A DNA stretch of 7,628 bases from JBHEKP01 sp041859375. GTDB lineage: Bacteria > Hydrogenedentota > Hydrogenedentia > Hydrogenedentales > CAITNO01. The notes below the pieces were generated by a model. It did not search any database. It was not told the origin of the DNA and saw only the letters and a list, made by a program, of their open reading frames with translations. The position numbers were made by a program, and so were the translations under genes. Every line of letters starts with the position of its first letter. Position 1 is the first letter of the stretch. Below are positions 1 to 4,956 of this stretch, one piece after another. The stretch covers positions 1-7,628 of the forward strand of contig JBHEKP010000012.1 of the NCBI GenBank assembly GCA_041859375.1. The letters run 5' to 3'.

Positions 1-773
1 CGGAGCGCGTCCGTCACGCGGAAGATGTACTGCCTCGGCGCGCCGTGGCCCGTGCCCACGGCGGTGCCGCCGAGGTTCACCACGCGGAGCCGCTCGTTGC
101 ACTTGTACACGCGCCAGCGGTCGCGGGCGAAGGCCTCCGCGTGGGCGCCCATCTCGCGGCCCAGGGTCACCGGCACGGCGTCCTGGTATTCGGTGCGGCC
201 CATCTTCACCACGCGGGCGAAGGCCTGCTCCTTCGCCTGAAACGCCTCCTGCAGCGCCGTCAGCGCGTCCTCCAGGGGCTGGAGGCGGCGGATCACCGCC
301 AGCTTCAGCGCCGTGGGGCAGGTGTCGTTGGTGGACTGGTGCAGGTTCACGTCGTCCAGGGGGGACACAACATCGTAACGGCCCGGCGGCAGGCCGAGCA
401 GTTCCAGGGCGCGGTTGGCAATCACCTCGTTCACGTTCATGTTGAGGCTGGTGCCCGCGCCGCCCTGGAGCGCGTCCGTCAGGTTCCACGCATTCAGCGC
501 GCCCGACGCCAGCTCTTCGCAGGCCCGGCAGATTGCCTCCGCCTTTTCGGGCGCGCCGCGCCAGAAGCCGAGGTCCCGGTTCACCCGCGCGCAGGCGAGC
601 TTCACCATCCCCAGCGCCTCAAAGAACGCCGGATGGACGGGCCGTCCAGCGAGCGGAAAATTTTCCATCGCCCGCAGGGTGTGGATGCCGTGGAGCGCGG
701 CCTCCGGCACCTCCCGTCCGCCGAGAAGATCCTCCTCGCGCCGGGGGGCGGTCTTTTTTCCGGGGTCGTCCAT
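1..773 (-). CDS. aspA: Aspartate ammonia-lyase (fumarate lyase superfamily), C-terminus outside window
   Basis: The family member AspA reversibly splits L-aspartate into fumarate and ammonium in the cytosol. I translated this frame by hand: 257 complete codons, open to the left edge. It starts MDDPGKKTAPRREEDLLG and matches the classical AspA N-terminus: EEDLLG-REVP near residues 13-23, a G.HTLRA.ENF block at 29-39, the substrate-binding block QGGAGTSLNMNVNEV at 103-117, HQSTND at 145-150, and GRTEYQDAVP at 192-201. The catalytic-serine loop (GSSxMPxKxNP) would lie beyond the edge. The ATG is 8 nt after the stop of the upstream regulator gene and has no good Shine-Dalgarno, so it is probably translated by coupling. 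AspA genes recur in [FeFe]-hydrogenase maturation operons beside hydE/hydF/hydG. A role in supplying ammonium or a nitrogen group for cofactor assembly is inference. Another fumarate-lyase specificity cannot be fully excluded without the C-terminal half. Confidence 0.9.
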   Translation of the reverse strand, partial: MDDPGKKTAPRREEDLLGGREVPEAALHGIHTLRAMENFPLAGRPVHPAFFEALGMVKLACARVNRDLGFWRGAPEKAEAICRACEELASGALNAWNLTDALQGGAGTSLNMNVNEVIANRALELLGLPPGRYDVVSPLDDVNLHQSTNDTCPTALKLAVIRRLQPLEDALTALQEAFQAKEQAFARVVKMGRTEYQDAVPVTLGREMGAHAEAFARDRWRVYKCNERLRVVNLGGTAVGTGHGAPRQYIFRVTDAL

Positions 774-781
774 GGGGTTGG

Positions 782-1039
782 CTAGTGGCCGAAGACCATC
801 TGCTGCACTTCAACACCCGGCTGGGCGGCCAGCTTCTCCGCCAGCTCGCGGCAGCGCGTCTCGTCGCCCGCCAGTTCGAGGAGCAGGATGCCGCCGTTCG
901 AGCAGAAGTCGCCGCTCACCTCGTGCAGGCCCAGGCGCGTCTTGATGTTGCAGCCGTATTCGGTGAGCAGTTGCTGCACGCGCACCGCGTTTTCGCCCCG
1001 GTTGTGGATGTGTACGCCGAGAATGTGATGCTTGTCCAT
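782..1039 (-). CDS. TM1266-type putative regulator of the [FeFe]-hydrogenase system (ACT-like)
   Basis: This encodes an 85-residue protein, the usual size for the small TM1266-like family found next to hydG in anaerobes and annotated as 'iron-only hydrogenase system regulator'. The fold known for the family is ferredoxin/ACT-like, related to the C-terminal nickel- and ligand-binding part of NikR, with no DNA-binding helix. Family features visible here are the opening strand HHILGVHIHNRGENAV (residues 4-19), a central GLHE (37-40), GDFCSNGGILLLEL (43-56), and the closing strand GVEVQQMVFGH (75-85). Cys30 and Cys46 are the only cysteines besides Cys63. The start has a good ribosome site, GGGAGAA, about 4-5 nt before the ATG. 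The gene sits 46 bp after hydG and 8 bp before aspA, so it is cotranscribed with them. Its molecular role is unproven. Ligand sensing or control of H-cluster assembly is inferred from family context. Confidence 0.82.
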   Translation of the reverse strand: MDKHHILGVHIHNRGENAVRVQQLLTEYGCNIKTRLGLHEVSGDFCSNGGILLLELAGDETRCRELAEKLAAQPGVEVQQMVFGH

Positions 1040-1067
1040 GTGCTTCTCCCTTGCCGTTTTTCATGCG

Positions 1068-1083
1068 CGCCGCTGTCGCGGCG
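1068..1083 (-). other. Stem-loop in the hydG-regulator intergenic gap
   Basis: A perfect 6-bp inverted repeat (CGCCGC / GCGGCG on the minus strand) with a 4-nt loop begins 2 nt after the hydG stop codon. No T-tract follows, so it does not look like an intrinsic terminator. It may mark mRNA processing, protect the hydG 3' end, or set different expression of hydG and the downstream genes. Because the region is very GC-rich, chance is possible. Confidence 0.4.
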
Positions 1084-1085
1084 GG

Positions 1086-2480
1086 TTAAACGTAGACGTC
1101 GCGCTCGCCGGAGCGGACCCGGTCCATCAGCGACTGCGCGCGGGCGCGCAGCCCCTCGGGCATGCCCTCCAGCGTGCGGCGGATGCAGTCCTCGCCCGCC
1201 GCCCTTGTCTCCGGCGAGGCGTAGTTTTGCAGGTATTCCACGAAGGTGCTCAGCGCGTTCACGCCGCAGTAGCTCTTGATCAGGCCCGGCTTCGCCAGGT
1301 CCATGAAGTCCTCGCCGGTGCGGCCCATGCGGTAGCAGCCGGTGCAGAAGGAGGGGATGTAGCCCAGCCCCGAAATGTCGCGCACCACCTCGTCCAGCGG
1401 GCGGTGGTCGCCGAGGGAGAACTGGCTCGTGTCGAACTGCTCGTCGTCGTGGTAGCCGCCGGGGTTCGTGCGGCTGCCCGCCGAGATTTGGGACACGCCG
1501 AGGGTCAGCGTCTCGCGCCGGATTTCCGGGGTCTCGCGGGTGGACATGATCAGGCCCGTGTAGGGCACGGCCAGGCGAAGAATCGCCACGAGTTTCATGA
1601 AGTCGCCGTCGGACACGGGGCGGGGCGGGTGCTCCGACATTTCGGAGCCCACGGCGGGCTCGATGCGGGGCACGCTGATGGTGTGGCAGCCCACGCCGAA
1701 CTTCTTCTCCAGGTGCGCCACATGCTGCATGAGCGCCATCATCTCGAAGCGCCAGTCGTGCAGGCCGAAGAGCACACCCATGCCCACGTCGTCAATGCCC
1801 GCCTCCATGGCGCGGTCCAGCGCGGAGACGCGCCAGTCGTAGTCGCTCTTTCTGCCCGCAAGATGCACCTTCGCGTAGGTGGGGCGGTGGTACGTTTCCT
1901 GGAAAAGCTGGTAGGTGCCGATGCCCATCGCCTTCACCCGGCGGAAATCCTCCACCGTCAGCGGGGCCAGGTTCACGTTCACCCGGCGGATCTCGCCGTT
2001 GCCGTGCTTCACCGAGTAAACCGTCTCGATGCAGTGCAGGATGTAGTCCAGCCCCTCGCCGGGGTAGGACTCGCCCGCCACCAGCAGCATGCGCTTGTGC
2101 CCCTGGTCAATGATGATGCGCGTCTCCTGCGCCACCTCCTCCTGGGTCAGCGCCCGCCGCACCACCTCCTTGTTGCTCCGGCGAAAGGCGCAGTAGCTGC
2201 ACTCGTTCGCGCAGAGGTTGGACACGTACAGCGGCGCGAAAAGCACCAGGCGGCGGCCGTAAATCTCCTCCTTGACCCGGCGCGCGGCGGCAAACACCTC
2301 CTCCAGCACTTCCGGGTTTTGCGCGCCCGCCAGGGCGGCCACGTCCGCCTCGTTCAACCCCTTCATTTCCAGGGACTTGGCGACCACCTCGCGCACATGG
2401 ACCGGATCGGACTCACCGGCGGCGATGGCCGCCTCAATTCGTTCCGCGTCAATGGGAACTGTTTCTTTGATGTCAGACAT
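1086..2480 (-). CDS. hydG: [FeFe]-hydrogenase maturation radical SAM tyrosine lyase HydG
   Basis: HydG cleaves L-tyrosine to p-cresol and dehydroglycine. It turns the latter into CO and CN-, which it delivers as an Fe(CO)2(CN)-cysteine synthon for the H-cluster of [FeFe]-hydrogenase. The 464-residue product has normal family length. The radical SAM cluster motif CX3CX2C is present as C90-C94-C97 (CANECSYC), followed by the AFRRSNK segment. The GE motif is near residues 136-137 (AGES). The HydG-specific C-terminal auxiliary-cluster motif CX2CX22C is intact at C379, C382 and C405, which separates it from ThiH and HydE. The start at 2480 is supported by AAGGA placed 8 nt before the ATG and by normal N-terminal length. 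It heads an operon with the TM1266-type regulator and aspA. hydE, hydF and the hydrogenase itself are not in the window; hydF/hydE may lie beyond the left edge. Confidence 0.97.
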   Translation of the reverse strand: MSDIKETVPIDAERIEAAIAAGESDPVHVREVVAKSLEMKGLNEADVAALAGAQNPEVLEEVFAAARRVKEEIYGRRLVLFAPLYVSNLCANECSYCAFRRSNKEVVRRALTQEEVAQETRIIIDQGHKRMLLVAGESYPGEGLDYILHCIETVYSVKHGNGEIRRVNVNLAPLTVEDFRRVKAMGIGTYQLFQETYHRPTYAKVHLAGRKSDYDWRVSALDRAMEAGIDDVGMGVLFGLHDWRFEMMALMQHVAHLEKKFGVGCHTISVPRIEPAVGSEMSEHPPRPVSDGDFMKLVAILRLAVPYTGLIMSTRETPEIRRETLTLGVSQISAGSRTNPGGYHDDEQFDTSQFSLGDHRPLDEVVRDISGLGYIPSFCTGCYRMGRTGEDFMDLAKPGLIKSYCGVNALSTFVEYLQNYASPETRAAGEDCIRRTLEGMPEGLRARAQSLMDRVRSGERDVYV

Positions 2481-2493
2481 GGAAACCGTCCTT

Positions 2494-2509
2494 GCCGGCA
2501 GGCGCCGGC
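2494..2509 (-). promoter_or_regulatory. Hairpin abutting the hydG Shine-Dalgarno
   Basis: On the minus strand a perfect 6-bp stem (GCCGGC, loop GCCT, GCCGGC) ends directly at the AAGGA ribosome site of hydG (2493-2489). An all-G/C stem touching the ribosome site could affect translation initiation or mRNA stability. No known riboswitch consensus is recognised, so a regulatory role is inference. Confidence 0.35.
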
Positions 2510-2594
2510 TGCGGGATGGGCAGGGAAAACCGGCCCGTCACGCCTATTGATGAAACCCGCATCCGGAATGTCCGGAACAGGTCGGGAAAAGCAC

Positions 2595-2639
2595 GGCCTG
2601 CGGGGAACAGGATGCACAACCACAGTTTAACAGCAGGCC
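2595..2639 (-). promoter_or_regulatory. Inverted repeat in the hydG leader
   Basis: A perfect 7-bp inverted repeat, GGCCTGC at 2595-2601 and GCAGGCC at 2633-2639, encloses 31 nt of lower GC content. It lies just downstream of the proposed hydG -10 box, at the expected start of the transcript. It could be an operator half-site pair or the closing stem of a structured leader. No regulator can be named from sequence. Confidence 0.25.
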
Positions 2640-2641
2640 TT

Positions 2642-2650
2642 ACTATAACA
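2642..2650 (-). promoter_or_regulatory. Extended -10 promoter candidate for the hydG operon
   Basis: The minus strand reads TGTTATAGT here, one mismatch from the extended -10 consensus TGnTATAAT, inside an otherwise very GC-rich gap. No good -35 box is visible at 16-18 nt, as is common for extended -10 promoters. Transcription would start near 2635, giving a hydG leader of about 155 nt. The site lies downstream of the terminator of the preceding gene, consistent with an independent operon start. Confidence 0.4.
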
Positions 2651-2718
2651 ACACCCGCCCGCCGGGGGGTAATCCGGGAATCCATGCGCCGCCGGAAACC
2701 GGGGGGAGGAAAAGGCAC

Positions 2719-2742
2719 AAAAACGCCTGGCAGCCACCGGCG
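2719..2742 (-). terminator. Probable intrinsic terminator of the upstream TY-Chap2-like gene
   Basis: Reading the minus strand from 2742, CGCC-GG-TGG-CTG-CCA-GGCG forms a 7-bp stem with a 2-nt bulge and 3-nt loop, followed directly by five T residues (2723-2719). It begins 12 nt after the stop codon of the gene at 2755-3534 and lies upstream of the hydG promoter candidate. It would separate the two transcription units. Confidence 0.5.
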
Positions 2743-2754
2743 GACCCCGCCCGA

Positions 2755-3534
2755 CTACGGCAATAGCGCCCCGGCGACCTCCATCACCACGGGCCACACC
2801 CTGCGGCCGTGCTTCCTGTACAGCGCCATGAGGTCTTTGCCCGCGCCTTTGCGGCCCGCCGCGGCCCATCCGGACACATGCAGCGCCACCTCGGCCTTGC
2901 CGTCCCGCGTCAAAAACCAGAACTCGTCCGAGTTGTCCACGTCGGGATGATCGCGCTGCGTCGTCAGCAGCGTGGCCGCCCAGGGAACCGCCTTGAAACA
3001 CTCCGTGCGCGTGCCCCCGCCCGAGCCGGAGGTGTCCAGATACCCCTGGCGGCACTCCCAGCGGCGCACCCCGAAAACGGCATGGCTCAGGAAGGCCGCG
3101 ACAAACCGGTACACCAGCAGCTTGGGCGTTGTGGACGGCATGGACTTCGGCGGGACAACCCGCGCCAGCGCGCACACGTCGTCCAGCAGTTTGCGGTAAT
3201 CCCCCGTCTTCATGAGCGCCGCGCGGATGTCCACACGACCGGCGGGGGAGTTCCCCCCCGGACCGCTAATGTGCATGCTCCCGCAGCGGTTGATGTTGAT
3301 GGTGCCCTTCTCCGACATCAGGCCGAGGCAGTCCGACTGGCCGCCGCCCGGATGGTATTCAATCAGGTGGTAGCGCTTCGGAAAACGGCGGCACAGTTCG
3401 CAGGCCAGCCGCCACGACGCCGCCTCCACCAACTGACTGTTCCAGCATCCGAACTCTCCTTCCCCGTGCCTCCCTGCAAACGCTTCGGCCTCCGCCTCCC
3501 GCCGTTCCTCCTCCCGTTCCCAATGCTCATCCAT
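2755..3534 (-). CDS. Uncharacterised protein, possibly TY-Chap2-type putative peptide chaperone
   Basis: This is a 259-residue predicted cytosolic protein with no signal peptide and no membrane segment. Residues 4-20 are a highly charged Glu/Arg/Ala helix. The most distinctive part is residues 40-90: a helix ASWRLACELCRRFP, then YHLIEYHPGGGQSDCLGL (55-72), then ININRCGSMHI (79-89). A His-Pro-Gly-Gly-Gly-Gln-x-Asp-Cys-Leu turn followed by an x-Asn-Arg-x-Gly-Ser-x-His strand resembles, from memory, the TY-Chap2 family (related to CesT/YbjN-type peptide-binding chaperones). The C-terminal half holds a second conserved-looking region, with SDEFWFLTRDGKAEVALHVSGW at 202-223. The start is supported by GGGAG about 9 nt upstream of the ATG and the end by a terminator. 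It stands alone on the minus strand with no operon partner, so context gives no function. The gene call is firm; the family name is tentative. Confidence 0.75.
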   Translation of the reverse strand: MDEHWEREEERREAEAEAFAGRHGEGEFGCWNSQLVEAASWRLACELCRRFPKRYHLIEYHPGGGQSDCLGLMSEKGTININRCGSMHISGPGGNSPAGRVDIRAALMKTGDYRKLLDDVCALARVVPPKSMPSTTPKLLVYRFVAAFLSHAVFGVRRWECRQGYLDTSGSGGGTRTECFKAVPWAATLLTTQRDHPDVDNSDEFWFLTRDGKAEVALHVSGWAAAGRKGAGKDLMALYRKHGRRVWPVVMEVAGALLP

Positions 3535-3711
3535 TATTCAGGCTCCCTTCATGGTTAAGACAGGGGCCATGGGCCGTTGAACAACACCCCGTCCCTGATG
3601 CAACCATCATAAAACGCGGAAATCAACCCGGTTGAATGCCATTCCCCTGGGCACGCGAAAGGAATGACGCGACGGAACGCTCTTCCCCTGAAGTGCATAC
3701 GGCGATTGCCA

Positions 3712-3758
3712 ACGCGCACCATGTCCCTTTTGGAGTGCGGCGGCAACGACGCCGCTTT
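3712..3758 (+). repeat. REP-like repeat copy A
   Basis: This 47-bp stretch is repeated at 3852-3898 with one mismatch (3721 A versus 3861 G). Its core, 3731-3758, contains TGGAGTGCGGCGG, the hairpin GCGGC-AACGAC-GCCGC, and a terminal TTT. In this copy the hairpin is followed by TTTTT, so on the plus strand it could also act as an intrinsic terminator. It has no opposite-strand partner upstream, so it is a solitary copy or the remnant of a pair. Confidence 0.8.
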
Positions 3759-3798
3759 TTAGATCCCAGCCTCCGCACAACTATCAAGCCCTCCAAAC

Positions 3799-3836
3799 AA
3801 AGCGGTGTCGCCGCTACGCTCTGCCACCGCACTCCA
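3799..3836 (-). repeat. REP-like repeat copy B (inverted, long form)
   Basis: This 38-bp copy lies in the opposite orientation to A and C. It shares both outer ends with their reverse complement (AAAGCGG at one end, CCGCACTCCA at the other) but has about 10 extra bases in the centre. It forms its own stems (AGCGG/CCGCT and GCGGTG/CACCGC). It differs from copy D at 4545-4582 by a single base. With copy C, 34 bp away, it forms an inverted pair like a BIME. Confidence 0.8.
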
Positions 3837-3851
3837 TATATGACTGCACCG

Positions 3852-3898
3852 ACGCGCACCGTGTCCCTTTTGGAGTGCGGCGGCAACGACGCCGCTTT
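3852..3898 (+). repeat. REP-like repeat copy C, next to the transposase stop codon
   Basis: This copy is nearly identical to copy A over 47 bp. Its core 3871-3898 is also identical to 4613-4640 (copy E) over 28 bp. It ends 13 bp from the last base of the transposase gene, inside the mobile-unit boundary proposed here. In the transposase mRNA it would form a 3' hairpin of GCGGC/GCCGC type without a T-tract. Confidence 0.85.
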
Positions 3899-3911
3899 GG
3901 GTTTTCTGTGC

Positions 3912-4532
3912 TTACCAGTCCGAAGGCACATCGTACTCGTCATGAATATTAATGGTGTCTGTCATGAACTTGTATATCGTCTTTACCTGGGCGCTGGAGG
4001 CGGTCTGCTCGAACCATGTTGCCGAGCACCACGGGTAGAGGTGCGCAACAGCAACAAGACCATGCTTTACCGCATTCTGGTGCGTGTAGTTCAGCCGGGC
4101 AAAGTACGACCGCTCATAGGTGAGCCGCGTTTCCCGGAAGTTGTGCCAAACCTTGCGTCCCGGTGTGCCGTCAATGCGGTCAATCCACTTTGCCGTCTTT
4201 TCATGCAGGGTGCCGAGCATTCTCGACAGGTTCTCCGCGCCTCCTTCGACTTTCGGGGAATGCGCGATAAAATGGTAGTGATTCGAAAAGACGGCCCACG
4301 CCTCCATGCGCCAGCCGAAATCTGACGCAACCTTGAGCAATCCCCGGCAAAGGACGCCAAGTCGCGACGCGCCGCGAAAATGGTGCTCCTTGCGATAGGT
4401 TCCTGCCGTGACGAAGTACGTGCCGCTTTCGGAAAGACGATGCTCCGGGGCATGCGGCCAACACTCGGGATGAAGGTCGCCAGCGTCGGCATCAGCCCCC
4501 GTTTTGCTGTCAGGAATGATTGGTTTGTTCAT
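3912..4532 (-). CDS. REP-associated tyrosine transposase (RAYT, HUH/Y1 family)
   Basis: This encodes a 206-residue single-strand DNA transposase of the IS200/IS605-like Y1 superfamily. RAYTs nick REP hairpins through a 5'-phosphotyrosine link and are thought to spread REP sequences. Domain features in order are the opening strand GTYFVTAGTYRKEHHF (37-52), SNHYHFIAHSP at 83-93 with the metal-binding HUH pair His85 and His87, a helix LSRMLGTLHEKTAKWI (102-117), and the catalytic helix YFARLNYTHQNAVKHGLV at 143-160 with likely nucleophile Tyr149. The tail LYPWCSA at 165-171 matches the RAYT C-terminal Y-x-WSS-like motif. All catalytic residues are intact, so it may be active. The ATG lacks a clear Shine-Dalgarno. 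GC content looks lower than in the flanking genes, consistent with separate acquisition. Flanking REP copies lie 12-13 bp from each end. Confidence 0.93.
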   Translation of the reverse strand: MNKPIIPDSKTGADADAGDLHPECWPHAPEHRLSESGTYFVTAGTYRKEHHFRGASRLGVLCRGLLKVASDFGWRMEAWAVFSNHYHFIAHSPKVEGGAENLSRMLGTLHEKTAKWIDRIDGTPGRKVWHNFRETRLTYERSYFARLNYTHQNAVKHGLVAVAHLYPWCSATWFEQTASSAQVKTIYKFMTDTINIHDEYDVPSDW

Positions 4533-4544
4533 GATATTTCAGCC

Positions 4545-4582
4545 AAAGCGGTGTCGCCGCTGCGCTCTGCCACCGCACTCCA
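4545..4582 (-). repeat. REP-like repeat copy D, next to the transposase start codon
   Basis: This 38-bp copy matches copy B except for one base (the G in CTGCGCT where B has CTACGCT). It lies 12 bp upstream of the transposase ATG, so the promoter and 5' leader of the gene must overlap or lie beyond the repeat. Binding of the transposase to this hairpin could regulate its own gene; that is inference. Confidence 0.82.
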
Positions 4583-4612
4583 AACCGGACAGTCGCTACA
4601 CCATGCCTTTTA

Positions 4613-4640
4613 TGGAGTGCGGCGGCAACGACGCCGCTTT
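4613..4640 (+). repeat. REP-like repeat copy E
   Basis: This 28-bp core is identical to 3731-3758 and 3871-3898. The preceding bases CACCATGCCTTTTA resemble the CACC(A/G)TGTCCCTTT before copies A and C, with small changes. It pairs with copy D across 30 bp and marks the right end of the RAYT unit. Confidence 0.82.
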
Positions 4641-4731
4641 CCCTCTCACGCAAGCCTTCGCCCCGCGCCCCGCGTCCCCCGCCAAGCCCTTCATTCCCCT
4701 TCTTCTTCACCCTCTTCCTCTTCTCCTCCTC

Positions 4732-4761
4732 TTCCGTCTGTTCCGTCCCTTCCGTGGTTAA
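4732..4761 (+). repeat. Tandem module 1, 9-bp period, ending in GTGGTTAA
   Basis: The units are TTCCGTCTG, TTCCGTCCC, then a terminal TTCCGTGG followed by TTAA. The module is embedded in a C/T run. It is structurally parallel to the second module 23 bp further on. Confidence 0.65.
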
Positions 4762-4784
4762 TCCTCTTCTCTTCTTTTTGTCCT

Positions 4785-4812
4785 TTGTGTCCCTTGTGTC
4801 CCTTGTGGTTAA
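4785..4812 (+). repeat. Tandem module 2, 9-bp period, ending in GTGGTTAA
   Basis: Two identical units of TTGTGTCCC are followed by TTGTGG and TTAA. On the reverse strand such DNA encodes spurious NHKGHKGHKG-type peptides, a pattern I recognise as recurrent between genes in environmental bacterial genomes. This supports a dispersed non-coding repeat family rather than a gene. Confidence 0.65.
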
Positions 4813-4956
4813 AAAATCCTTTCATCCCTCCACACCTCTGACAAACGCCGCTTTTCCGTTGATTTCTCGCCACCCGGATAACTATCCTTTCCACAGCAGG
4901 GCCGTCTTTTGCCACACTTATGCGGTCTTTGTTCCGGACATCACAGGAGCGTTGCC

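Larger units (their letters stand above)
3535..3911. other. Non-coding gap holding repeat copies A, B and C
   Basis: This 377-bp gap separates the start of the TY-Chap2-like gene from the end of the transposase gene. Positions 3535-3711 contain the ribosome site of the former gene and little else that can be named; a clear promoter was not found. From 3712 on it is filled by three copies of the GC-rich palindromic repeat (A, B, C), separated by 40 and 15 bp of lower-GC sequence. Reading frames across it have no family resemblance. Confidence 0.6.
3799..4640 (-). mobile_element. RAYT unit: transposase gene bracketed by two REP pairs
   Basis: This 842-bp unit consists of pair B-C (3799-3898), the HUH transposase gene (3912-4532), and pair D-E (4545-4640). 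B and D differ at one base, and the C and E cores are identical over 28 bp. The whole pair is therefore repeated in the same order and orientation on both sides of the gene. Spacers inside the pairs are 34 and 30 bp, and both end in a CACC(A/G)TG...CCTTT-like stretch before TGGAGTG. This is the layout expected for a REP-associated tyrosine transposase with its substrate palindromes. The exact ends of the mobilised DNA cannot be fixed from one copy. Confidence 0.7.
4641..4956. other. Non-coding, pyrimidine-rich intergenic region
   Basis: This 316-bp gap lies between the RAYT unit and the divergent glycosidase gene. From about 4686 to 4836 the plus strand is almost entirely C and T, with two 9-bp-period modules inside. 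The final part, 4837-4956, is ordinary sequence containing the glycosidase ribosome site AGGAG at 4945-4949. I see no convincing promoter for that gene. Open frames here give low-complexity peptides and are not believable genes. Confidence 0.65.

Noticed and set aside
45..1279. Plus-strand open frames across the aspA and regulator region
   Set aside because: They are compositional shadows. The minus-strand frames show clear family motifs, and the plus frames show none.
1032..2630. A 532-codon plus-strand open frame covering hydG
   Set aside because: It is low-complexity, rich in His, Ala, Val and Arg, and antisense to an intact hydG with both cluster motifs.
3636..4325. A 229-codon plus-strand frame running through the repeats and transposase
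   Set aside because: It is antisense to the RAYT gene, translates the repeats, and has no recognisable domain.
3712..4640. CRISPR array suggested by repeated palindromic 28-bp cores
   Set aside because: The copies alternate in orientation, spacing is irregular, a transposase gene lies between them, and there is no cas gene. REP/BIME is the better explanation.
4859..4885. Sigma70-like promoter for the glycosidase (TTGATT followed by TAACTAT)
   Set aside because: The spacing is only about 14-15 bp and the -10 match is poor, so it is not reported as a feature.
4691..4915. A 74-codon minus-strand frame giving NHKGHKGHKG and EEEGEEEGE stretches
   Set aside because: The peptide only mirrors the pyrimidine-rich tandem DNA and has no ribosome site; this is a recurrent spurious gene call.
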